This document shows positions 57,388-64,000 of a stretch of DNA of 64,000 nucleotides, in pieces. Source of the stretch: Cellulomonas flavigena DSM 20109 (GTDB lineage Bacteria > Actinomycetota > Actinomycetes > Actinomycetales > Cellulomonadaceae); assembly GCF_000092865.1 (NCBI RefSeq), contig NC_014151.1:1860001-1924000 (forward strand), read 5' to 3'. Positions within the stretch are counted from its first letter, which is position 1. Every line of letters begins with the position of its first letter. A model generated the notes under the pieces. The model had not been told where the DNA came from and made no database searches. It was given only the letters and a program-made list of their open reading frames with translations. The position numbers were made by a program, and so were the translations under genes.

Positions 57388-59508
57388 TCAGTGGGTGGGG
57401 ACGTTGGCGAGGCCGTCGGGGAGGAGACGGTGGCCGAGGACCTTCTCGCTGTAGCCCGTGCGGTCCAGGTACGGCGTGATGCCGCCCAGGTGGAAGCCCC
57501 AGCCGGCGCCCAGGATCATGCACAGGTCGATCTGCTGCGGCGTGGCCACGACGCCCTCGTCGAGCATGTGGCCGATCTCGACGGTCAGCGCCGTGAGGAC
57601 GGCGTCGAGGACGCCCGCGGCGTCGAGCGGCTCGGCGGCGGCCGGCGTCTCGCGCGCCGCGTCGAACACGGCCTGCACGGCCGGGTCGACGAGCTTGGGC
57701 AGGCCCTTGGCAGGTGCCGCCTGCACGACCTTGGTGCCGTCCGCGACGAGCTTCTCGAGGCCGGGGGAGCGGGGGAACCGCTCGCCCAGGTCCTCGCGCA
57801 ACGACGTCAGCACGTGCAGGCCGACCGCCGGGCCGACGAGGTCGAACAGCTCGAACGGGGGCATCGGCAGTCCGAGAGGGTCGAGCGCACGGTCCGCGAC
57901 GTCGACGGGCGTGCCCTGCTCGACCGCCTCGACGATCTTGCCGAGCAGCAGCACCAGCAGCCGGTTGACGACGAAGCCCGGGCGGTCCTTGACCAGCACC
58001 GCGGTCTTGCGCAGCTTCGCGGACACCGCGAACGCGGTGGCCAGCGCCTCGTCGGACGTCTGCTCGGCCTGGACCACCTCCACGAGCGGCATGGCCACGA
58101 CGGGGTTGAAGAAGTGCAGCCCGACGACCCGCTCGGGGTGCTGCAGGTCGGCGGCCATGCGCGTGATCGACAGCGCGGACGTGTTGGTGGCCAGGATCGC
58201 GTCGGGCGCGATCACTCCCTCGAGCTCGGCGAAGACGCGCTTCTTGAGGTCCAGCACCTCGGTGACGGCCTCGATGACGAGGTCGCAGCCCGCGAAAACG
58301 CCGATGTGAGTCGACCCGGTGACCTGCGCGACGATCCGCGCCCCCGCGTCGGACGACATGCGCCCACCCGACACCAGCCGCTCGACGGTCGAGCGCACCG
58401 CGCCCAGGCCCTGCTCGACCCGCGCCTCGTCGAGGTCCCGCATGACGACGGGCACGCCGAGCCGCTGGGCGAACAGCAGCGCGATCTGCGCGGCCATGAG
58501 CCCGGCACCGACCACGCCGACCCGCGTGACGGGTCGCGCGAGCGCCTTGTCGGGTGCGCCGGTGGGCCTCTTGCCGCCCTGGACGAGCCCGAACGCGTAC
58601 ACGCTCGCGCGCATCTCGTCGCTGAGGATGAGGTCGGCCAGGGCCTCGTCCTCGGCAGCGAACGCTGTGTCCTTGTCGGCGACGCGGGCAGCGGCCATGA
58701 GGTCCAGGGCCCGGCCGGGTGCAGGGCGCGAGCCGTGCACGGTGGCGTCGAGCCGGGCACGTGCCGCGCCGACCGCGGCCTCCCACGTCGGGGCGTCGTC
58801 GAGCGGACGACGCGGCACGTCGATCTCGCCGGACAGCACACGTGCCGCCCAGCGCACCGACTCCTCGAGGAAGTCCGCCGGGTCGAGCACGACGTCGACG
58901 AGCCCGATCTCCGCGGCCTGCTGCGCCGTGTACGGCTTGTTCGCGGCGGGCCGCGTGAGGATCACCTCGAGCGCCTTCTCGATCCCGACGAGACGCGGCA
59001 CGAGGTAGGCGCCGCCCCAGCCCGGCACCAGGCCGAGGCCCGTCTCGGGCAGTGCGAGCGCGCGGACGTCGGACGCGGCCGTGCGGTAGTCGCAGTTGAG
59101 CGCGACCTCGAGGCCGCCGCCGAGGGCGACGCCGTTGACGAAGGCGAACGTCGGGACGCCGAGCTCGCCGAGGAGGCGGTAGGCCTCGTGACCCCCGCGG
59201 CCCAGGGCCAGCGCCTCCTCGCGCGTGGCGACGGTCGCGACCTGCGTGAGGTCGGCGCCCGCGGCGAGGAAGTACGGCTTGCCCGTCACGGCGAGGGCGG
59301 CGATCTCGCCGGCGGCGGCTCGCGCCTGCTGCGCCCGCAGCACGGCCGTGAGCTCGGCGATCCCCTGGGGGCCCAGGGTCGTCGGCTTGGTGTGGTCCAG
59401 CCCGTTGTCGAGCGTGACGAGGGCCAGCGTGCCGAGCCCGCCCGGCAGTCGGACGTCACGGACGAGGGCGTGGGTGACGCGCTCGGGGCGCGGCGCGGAC
59501 GTGCTCAT
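57388..59508 (-). CDS. fadB: Multifunctional fatty-acid oxidation protein FadB (enoyl-CoA hydratase / 3-hydroxyacyl-CoA dehydrogenase)
   Basis: A 706-residue fusion for beta-oxidation. Residues 1-190 are a crotonase domain with GVALGGGLEVALN and LPETGLGLVPGWGG carrying the catalytic glutamates. From about residue 320 the NAD-binding domain starts with VGVVGAGLMAAQIA, then LHFFNPVVAMPLVEVV and VKDRPGFVVNRLL, and a C-terminal dehydrogenase domain. The loop reads GAGLMAAQ where GAG-x-MG is more common. The ATG overlaps the fadA stop (ATGA); the two subunits form the trifunctional complex. Confidence 0.94.
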   Translation of the reverse strand: MSTSAPRPERVTHALVRDVRLPGGLGTLALVTLDNGLDHTKPTTLGPQGIAELTAVLRAQQARAAAGEIAALAVTGKPYFLAAGADLTQVATVATREEALALGRGGHEAYRLLGELGVPTFAFVNGVALGGGLEVALNCDYRTAASDVRALALPETGLGLVPGWGGAYLVPRLVGIEKALEVILTRPAANKPYTAQQAAEIGLVDVVLDPADFLEESVRWAARVLSGEIDVPRRPLDDAPTWEAAVGAARARLDATVHGSRPAPGRALDLMAAARVADKDTAFAAEDEALADLILSDEMRASVYAFGLVQGGKRPTGAPDKALARPVTRVGVVGAGLMAAQIALLFAQRLGVPVVMRDLDEARVEQGLGAVRSTVERLVSGGRMSSDAGARIVAQVTGSTHIGVFAGCDLVIEAVTEVLDLKKRVFAELEGVIAPDAILATNTSALSITRMAADLQHPERVVGLHFFNPVVAMPLVEVVQAEQTSDEALATAFAVSAKLRKTAVLVKDRPGFVVNRLLVLLLGKIVEAVEQGTPVDVADRALDPLGLPMPPFELFDLVGPAVGLHVLTSLREDLGERFPRSPGLEKLVADGTKVVQAAPAKGLPKLVDPAVQAVFDAARETPAAAEPLDAAGVLDAVLTALTVEIGHMLDEGVVATPQQIDLCMILGAGWGFHLGGITPYLDRTGYSEKVLGHRLLPDGLANVPTH

Positions 59509-60746
59509 CGGGCGTCCTCCTCGACGCTGAAGTGCGGGTTCTCCCAGATGACGGTGCCGCCCTGGCCGAGGCCGACGCACATGGTCGTGATGCCGTAGCG
59601 GACCTCGGGGTGCTCCTCGAACTGCCGTGCGAGCTGTGTCATGAGCCGCACGCCCGACGAGGCGAGGGGGTGGCCGACGGCGATCGCGCCGCCGTAGGGG
59701 TTGACGCGGGGGTCGTCGTCGGCGATGCCGAACGCGTCGAGGAACGACAGCACCTGCACCGCGAAGGCCTCGTTGATCTCGAACAGGCCGATGTCGTCGA
59801 TGCTCAGGCCGGCGCGCTCGAGCGCCTTGTGGGTCGCGGGCACGGGGCCGATGCCCATGACCTCGGGTTCGACGCCCGCGAACGCGAACGCGACGAGCCG
59901 CATGCGCACGGGCAGGCCGAGCTCGGTGGCGACGTCCTCGGCGGCGAGCAGGCACGCGGCCGCGCCGTCGGTGAGCGGCGCGGCGGTACCGGCGGTGACG
60001 CGGCCGCCGGGGCGGAACGGCGTCGGCAGTCCGGCGATCGCCTCGACCGTGGTGCCGGGGCGCGGGGGCTCGTCAGCGGTCGCCAGGCCCCACCCCTGCT
60101 CGGGGTCGCGCAGCGCGACGGGGACGAGGTCGGGCTCGATCTTGCCGGCGGCCAGCGCGGCCGCGTACTTGGCCTGGCTGGCGACGCCGTACGCGTCGGC
60201 GCGCTCGCGGGTCAGGCTGGGGAACCGGTCGTGCAGGTTCTCGGCGGTGACGCCCATGTTGAGGGCGTCGGGCGCGACGAGCCGCTCGGCGAGGAAGCGG
60301 GGGTTGGGGTCGGCGTCGAAGCCCATGGGGTGGTGGCCCATGTGCTCGACACCGCCGGCGATCGTCACGTCCTGCGCGCCGAACCCGATGGCCGACGCGG
60401 TCGTCGTCACGGCCGTCATGGCGCCGGCGCACATGCGGTCGATCGCGAATCCGGGGACGGTCGTCGGCAGCCCGGCGAGCATCGCGACGGTGCGCCCCAG
60501 GGTCAGACCCTGGTCGCCCTGCTGGGTCGTGGCGGCCAGCGCGACGTCGTCGACGCGCTCGGGCGGCAGCTGCGGGTGGCGGCGCAGCAGCTCGCGCACC
60601 GTGCGCACGGCGAGGTCGTCCGCGCGGGTGTGCGCGTACAGACCGTCCTTGCGGGCGCGACCGAACGGGGTGCGCACCCCGTCGACGAAGACGACGCGGC
60701 GGGCGGCGGGCACCCGGGCGTCGGCGGGACGGGACGGGCTCGGCAT
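59505..60746 (-). CDS. fadA: Acetyl-CoA acyltransferase FadA (thiolase)
   Basis: A 413-residue thiolase that splits 3-ketoacyl-CoA in the last beta-oxidation step. The nucleophile is Cys106 (IDRMCAGAM), and the C-terminal catalytic residues are in GHPLASSGVR and CVGLGQGG. AGGAGG lies 5-6 nt before the ATG at 60746, which decides the start over one 28 codons upstream inside the operator. It heads fadA-fadB. Two perfect palindromes lie in its leader and promoter. Confidence 0.95.
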   Translation of the reverse strand: MPSPSRPADARVPAARRVVFVDGVRTPFGRARKDGLYAHTRADDLAVRTVRELLRRHPQLPPERVDDVALAATTQQGDQGLTLGRTVAMLAGLPTTVPGFAIDRMCAGAMTAVTTTASAIGFGAQDVTIAGGVEHMGHHPMGFDADPNPRFLAERLVAPDALNMGVTAENLHDRFPSLTRERADAYGVASQAKYAAALAAGKIEPDLVPVALRDPEQGWGLATADEPPRPGTTVEAIAGLPTPFRPGGRVTAGTAAPLTDGAAACLLAAEDVATELGLPVRMRLVAFAFAGVEPEVMGIGPVPATHKALERAGLSIDDIGLFEINEAFAVQVLSFLDAFGIADDDPRVNPYGGAIAVGHPLASSGVRLMTQLARQFEEHPEVRYGITTMCVGLGQGGTVIWENPHFSVEEDAR

Positions 60747-60795
60747 CAGGTCCTCCTGGGGGACGGCGGTGTCCGGGAGTGCGCGTGCGCGCGAC

Positions 60796-60849
60796 GGGAC
60801 CATGGTCCCTGGACGCACGAAGTTACTCAAGAGTAACAGCGGGCGTCAG
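60796..60849 (-). promoter_or_regulatory. fadAB promoter with two palindromic operator candidates
   Basis: On the minus strand CTGACG (60844-60849) and TAACTT (60820-60825) form a -35/-10 pair with 18-bp spacing. GTTACTC-AA-GAGTAAC (60822-60837) overlaps the -10 and spacer, and GGGACCATGGTCCC (60796-60809) lies just after the expected start. Both are perfect. The first resembles TetR-family sites near fatty acid genes; the regulator is not in the window. Confidence 0.6.
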
Positions 60850-60914
60850 TCACCTCGCGGGTGATCCGCGGTGTGCGACGAGCGCCCGCGGCCGTCGCTT
60901 CGGCGCGCGTACGC

Positions 60915-62168
60915 TCAGGCGGCGGAGAGCGCCGCGGCCAGCCGCCCGGCCAGCAGCTCGACCTGCCACGGCCGAGCGCCCCCGGCCGCCATCGCGACAC
61001 CGACGTGCGCCTCGTCGAGGGGCGCCGGTGGCGACCAGCAGATCCGACGCAGCAGGTCCGGCTGGACGAGGTTCTCGACGGGCACGTCGTGCTCCTGCGA
61101 CAGCCCCGCGACGAGCGTGCGCGCGGCAGCCAGGCGGCGCGCCGCGGCAGGGTCGCGGTCGCCCCACACCCGGGCGGGAGGCGGACCGTCACTCGCAGGG
61201 CCGCGCGTGGCGGGCAGCTCCGCGTCCGGCAGCGCCACGGCCCGGTCGATCGCGGACTGCCACAGTGCCGCGCGCCGACGCGTGCCCTTGCCCATGAACG
61301 CGGGCAGCGCGGTGAGCTGGCCGACCGTGCGCGGCAGCGCCTGGGCGGCGGCGACGATCGCGGCGTCCGGCAGCACCCGGCCGGGGGAGATGTCACGCTC
61401 GCGCGCGTTGCGGTCGCGCGTCGCGTACAGCTCGCGCACGACGGCCAGGCGGCGGGCGTCGCGGACGTTGTGCAGACCCGAGACGCGACGCCAGGGCTCG
61501 GCCCGCGGTGCCGGCGGCGGGGCGGTGCGCACGGCCTCGAACTCCTGCCGCGCCCACTCGGCCTTGCCCGACACCGCGAGCCGCTCGGCGAGCACCTGCC
61601 GCACCTCGACGAGCACCTCGACGTCGAGTGCGGCGTACCGCAGCCACTCCGTCGGCAGCGGACGCGTCGACCAGTCCACGGCCGAGTGCTCCTTGGCCAG
61701 CCCGAGCCCGAGGGTGTCCGCGACGACGGCGGCCAGCCCGACCCGCTCCATGCCGAGCAGGCGTGCGGCGAGCTCGGTGTCGAAGACGCGCGACGGCCGC
61801 ATCCCCTGCTCGGCGAGACCGGGGAGGTCCTGGGACGCCGCGTGCAGCACCCATTCCACACCGACGAGCGCCGCCGACAGGGTCGACAGGTCGGGCAGCG
61901 CGACCGGGTCGATCAGCGCCGTGCCCGCGTCCTCGCGCCGCAGCTGCACGAGGTACGTGCGCTGGCCGTAGCGGTAGCCGGAGGCTCGCTCGGCGTCGAC
62001 CGCGACCGGGCCCGTGCCCGCTGCGAACGCCGCTACGGTCGCGGCGAGGGCCTCCGGTGTCGCGACGACCTCGGGGATCCCGTCGGCCGGCTCGAGCAGG
62101 GGGACGACGGCCGGCGCCTCGGGCTGCTCGTCCGCGCCCGGGCCGCCCTGCGACGCCTCGACCTCCAT
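60915..62168 (-). CDS. RNase D-like 3'-5' exonuclease with HRDC domain
   Basis: A 417-residue protein of the RNase D family, which trims tRNA and other RNA 3' ends. The DEDD exonuclease motifs start at Asp58 and Glu60 (VAVDAERASG), continue with LHAASQDLPGL and DTELAARLLG, and close in LRYAALDVEVLVEV. An HRDC domain covers about residues 225-305, followed by a second helical domain. The ATG has TACGGT 7 nt upstream. It is encoded downstream of the LuxR-type regulator. Confidence 0.9.
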   Translation of the reverse strand: MEVEASQGGPGADEQPEAPAVVPLLEPADGIPEVVATPEALAATVAAFAAGTGPVAVDAERASGYRYGQRTYLVQLRREDAGTALIDPVALPDLSTLSAALVGVEWVLHAASQDLPGLAEQGMRPSRVFDTELAARLLGMERVGLAAVVADTLGLGLAKEHSAVDWSTRPLPTEWLRYAALDVEVLVEVRQVLAERLAVSGKAEWARQEFEAVRTAPPPAPRAEPWRRVSGLHNVRDARRLAVVRELYATRDRNARERDISPGRVLPDAAIVAAAQALPRTVGQLTALPAFMGKGTRRRAALWQSAIDRAVALPDAELPATRGPASDGPPPARVWGDRDPAAARRLAAARTLVAGLSQEHDVPVENLVQPDLLRRICWSPPAPLDEAHVGVAMAAGGARPWQVELLAGRLAAALSAA

Positions 62169-62175
62169 GGGCTCC

Positions 62176-62181
62176 ACCGTA
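62176..62181 (-). promoter_or_regulatory. Leaderless -10 element for the RNase D gene
   Basis: TACGGT on the minus strand is 7 nt before the ATG at 62168. Confidence 0.45.
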
Positions 62182-62255
62182 GGCGACGGTGGCAGCGCGT
62201 CCGTGCAGGCGGGGCGCGCGTCGCGCGTGACGCGCCGCACGTGCGACGGCGCGTG

Positions 62256-62834
62256 TCAGTCGATCATGCGGTTGCGGATCGCGATCGCCACGAGCTCGGC
62301 GCGGTCGCCCGTGCCCAGCTTGCGCGAGATCCGTGCCAGGTGGCTCTTGACCGTGAGCGCGGACAGGCCGAGCTCCTCGCCGATGAGGCGGTTGGTCCGG
62401 CCCTCCGCGACGCGTGCGAGGACGCTGAGCTCGCGCGCGCTGAGGTCGGCGGCGGGCTGCACGGGCGCGGGGGCGACGCGGGCGGGAGCCGCCGAGGTCT
62501 CGGTGGTGCTGGCCACACCACCGCGCAGACCCCCGGAGAGCAGCGTGCGCAGCTCCTCGCGCCCGGCGCGGCGCGCCAGGACGACCACACGGTGGGCGCC
62601 GCGCCGGCGCAGGGCGCGCACCAGCTGGTCGCCCTCGCCGTCGGAGATCTGGGTGACGACCACGCACATCGGGTGCCGGGCCGGGGGAGTCGCCGGCGGT
62701 ACCCGCCGCGACGTGGGCAGGCCGGTGACGCCCGGCGCCCGACGGGCCGGGATGTCGCGGACGTCGCGTCGAAGAGGCTCGATGGTCACGTCCGGTGCAT
62801 CGGCAGCGGCGGTCGCGGACTTGAGCCGGGGCAC
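62256..62834 (-). CDS. LuxR-type transcriptional regulator
   Basis: A 192-residue regulator. A poorly conserved N-terminal part (about 1-120) resembles a degenerate receiver or is simply linker, with a VVVTQISDGEGDQLVRALRRRGA segment but no phospho-Asp that I can assign. The C-terminal LuxR/GerE helix-turn-helix (about 128-190) reads LSARELSVLARVAEGRTNRL. It starts 9 nt after the DUF3000 stop, so it is probably the second gene of that operon. Targets unknown. Confidence 0.83.
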   Translation of the reverse strand: MPRLKSATAAADAPDVTIEPLRRDVRDIPARRAPGVTGLPTSRRVPPATPPARHPMCVVVTQISDGEGDQLVRALRRRGAHRVVVLARRAGREELRTLLSGGLRGGVASTTETSAAPARVAPAPVQPAADLSARELSVLARVAEGRTNRLIGEELGLSALTVKSHLARISRKLGTGDRAELVAIAIRNRMID

Positions 62835-62843
62835 GGCGGGCCG

Positions 62844-63425
62844 TCAGCGACGGGGGAGCGGGACGACGCCCTCGGGCAGCGGCGGCAGGCCCGCGGCGGT
62901 GCACATCAGGGTGGACCAGGCGGTCAGGTGCGGTCCGAGGTTCTCGTCCCAGGAGGTCCAGGACGCGCGGATCTCGAGCTCGGTCTGCTCGTCGCGGCGC
63001 TCGAGCGCGCCGAAGCTCTGGGAGAGCACGCGCGTCACCGTGCCGCCCGTGGCGTGCGCGTCGACCCCCGCCGACGCGAGCGCGTCGTGGAACCACGACC
63101 ACGCGACCTCGGCCAGCAGCGGGTCGGCGCCGACCTCGGACTCCAGGCTGGCGCGCACGAGCGTGACGAGCCGGAAGGAGCCCTCCCACGCCTCCTGCCC
63201 CTCGGGGTCGTAGAGCACCACGAACCGGCCCGATGCGAGGTCGTCGGCTGCGACCGAGCGGCGCGCCGTGCGGACCTCGGCGGTGAGCGCGGCGGAGAAG
63301 GGTGCGATCCGTGCCGGTCCCGGCACCTCGTCCAGCACCACCTCGGGGCGAACGGGCACGCCGCGCAGCGATCGCAGCGCGCGGACGAACTCGGCGGGGA
63401 CGTCCTCGGGTCCGGCTGGGCTCAC
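62844..63425 (-). CDS. DUF3000 family protein
   Basis: A 193-residue soluble protein of the actinobacterial DUF3000 family, recognisable by FVRALRSLRGVPVRPEV at its start and SWFHDALASAGVDAHATGGTVT. Function unknown; in related genomes it is found with the RNase D and regulator genes. The GTG at 63425 is chosen because TACGCT lies 7 nt upstream; an upstream start codon would add 15 residues. Confidence 0.83.
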   Translation of the reverse strand: MSPAGPEDVPAEFVRALRSLRGVPVRPEVVLDEVPGPARIAPFSAALTAEVRTARRSVAADDLASGRFVVLYDPEGQEAWEGSFRLVTLVRASLESEVGADPLLAEVAWSWFHDALASAGVDAHATGGTVTRVLSQSFGALERRDEQTELEIRASWTSWDENLGPHLTAWSTLMCTAAGLPPLPEGVVPLPRR

Positions 63426-63432
63426 GCGCCCG

Positions 63433-63438
63433 AGCGTA
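63433..63438 (-). promoter_or_regulatory. Leaderless -10 element for DUF3000 gene
   Basis: TACGCT on the minus strand is 7 nt before the GTG at 63425. Confidence 0.45.
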
Positions 63439-63498
63439 CGGGCGCCACCGTGCGTCTCGGTCCCCGGCACGCCGACGTGGTGCGGGCCCGCACCGCAC

Positions 63499-63619
63499 TA
63501 GGCTCGAGGACGCATCCGCACGCGTCCCGCGTGCCGGAGCCGGTGCGTGGGCGTCGTCCGCCGCACGGTTCCGGACGACGCCCGCCGCGTGCCCACCCGG
63601 CATGAAGGAGCGCTCTGTG
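63499..63619 (+). promoter_or_regulatory. gnd promoter and structured leader
   Basis: TAGGCT (63499-63504) would start a leader of about 108 nt. It can form a 7-bp hairpin with a 3-nt loop (63518-63524 with 63528-63534) and a perfect 12-bp hairpin with an 11-nt loop (63549-63560 with 63572-63583). AAGGAG (63605-63610) then precedes the start. Confidence 0.5.
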
Positions 63620-64000
63620 ATGTCTGTCCCGTCGTCGGCCGTCGGCACCGCGCAGATCGGGGTCACCGGGTTGGCCGTCATGGGCCGCAACCTGGCGCGC
63701 AACTTCGCGCGGCACGGGTTCACGGTGGCCGTCCACAACCGGACCTTCGCGCGCACGCAGTCGCTCGTCGCGGACCACGCGTCGGACGGGACGTTCGTGC
63801 CGTCCGAGTCGATGGCGGACTTCGTCGCGTCGCTGGAGCGTCCGCGCAAGGTCGTCGTCATGGTCCAGGCCGGCGCGCCCACGGACGCGGTCATCGACGA
63901 GCTCGTCCCGTTGCTCGAGCCGGGCGACATCGTCGTCGACGCGGGCAACGCGCACTTCCCGGACACGGTGCGCCGAGAGGCCGCGCTGCGCGAGAAGGGC
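63620..64000 (+). CDS. gnd: 6-phosphogluconate dehydrogenase, 5' part
   Basis: The first 127 codons of a gene that runs off the window. Gnd oxidises 6-phosphogluconate to ribulose-5-phosphate with NADP in the pentose phosphate pathway. The Rossmann motif is GVTGLAVMGRNLARN, then VAVHNRTFART and VVMVQAGAPTDAVIDELVPLLEPGDIVVDAGNAHF, all family-specific. The start is ATG at 63620 or the adjoining GTG at 63617; AAGGAG lies 9 or 6 nt upstream, so the GTG is a fair alternative. Confidence 0.93.
   Translation, partial: MSVPSSAVGTAQIGVTGLAVMGRNLARNFARHGFTVAVHNRTFARTQSLVADHASDGTFVPSESMADFVASLERPRKVVVMVQAGAPTDAVIDELVPLLEPGDIVVDAGNAHFPDTVRREAALREKG

Noticed and set aside
57286..59598. A 770-codon open frame antisense to fadB
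   Set aside because: fadB has all its catalytic motifs on the minus strand; this frame has none.

Overview
The window is chromosomal DNA from a very GC-rich actinobacterium. Codon third positions are almost all G or C, GTG starts are frequent, and lineage markers are present (SufR-type suf operon, SepH, and the DUF3093, DUF4193, DUF3099, DUF3159, DUF3710 and DUF3000 families). Pyruvate formate-lyase with its activase, glycogen synthesis, a biotin ECF importer and the overall gene content point to a facultatively anaerobic member of the Micrococcales, most likely Cellulomonas or a close relative. That assignment rests on gene content only; no rRNA or tRNA gene was seen.

Layout. 0.1-1.8 kb (minus): drug-type ABC exporter. 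2.0-9.8 kb (plus): a TPR-like unknown, then sufR-sufB-sufD-Rieske ferredoxin-sufC-sufS-sufU-sufT for Fe-S cluster assembly, ending in a strong hairpin. 9.9-13.0 kb (minus): zinc metallopeptidase and a biotin importer (bioY, ATPase, permease). 13.1-14.7 kb: ABC-F ATPase. 14.7-16.2 kb (minus): DUF3099, small Cys-rich protein, SURF1. 16.3-18.5 kb: fabG, fabI, SixA-like phosphatase. 18.5-21.9 kb: serB and glgC (minus) divergent from glgA. 21.9-25.2 kb (minus): unknown gene and a type II topoisomerase A subunit. 25.3-30.6 kb: GNAT/acyl-CoA synthetase fusion, DUF5998, phosphodiesterase, thymidine kinase. 30.6-37.1 kb: sepH (minus), TRIC channel, inositol phosphatase, DUF4193, DUF3093 (minus), dut, DUF3710, OB-fold protein, DUF3159. 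37.1-41.8 kb: two TrkA proteins divergent from a KimA-like potassium transporter and a TRAM methyltransferase. 41.9-45.2 kb: 58-aa protein and acnA. 45.3-49.9 kb: small proteins, then the minus-strand operon guaB1-amidotransferase-Nudix-kinase. 49.9-55.8 kb: DUF4126, dxs, pflB, pflA. 56.0-57.4 kb: an AbiEi/DUF559-type gene flanked by a short repeat family. 57.4-60.7 kb (minus): fadB-fadA beta-oxidation operon. 60.9-63.4 kb (minus): DUF3000, LuxR-type regulator, RNase D. 63.6 kb to the end: start of gnd.

Most of this is core metabolism, and I found no clear new defence, mobile or biosynthetic system. The signals that genes alone do not explain are regulatory. A CAAC-N6-GTTG palindrome lies on the sufR promoter. 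A -10-like hexamer sits 6-8 nt before 22 start codons that lack a Shine-Dalgarno sequence. Palindromes precede acnA and fadA. Terminator-grade hairpins lie inside the suf and pfl clusters. The gnd leader is predicted to be structured. A repeat family surrounds the DUF559 gene.
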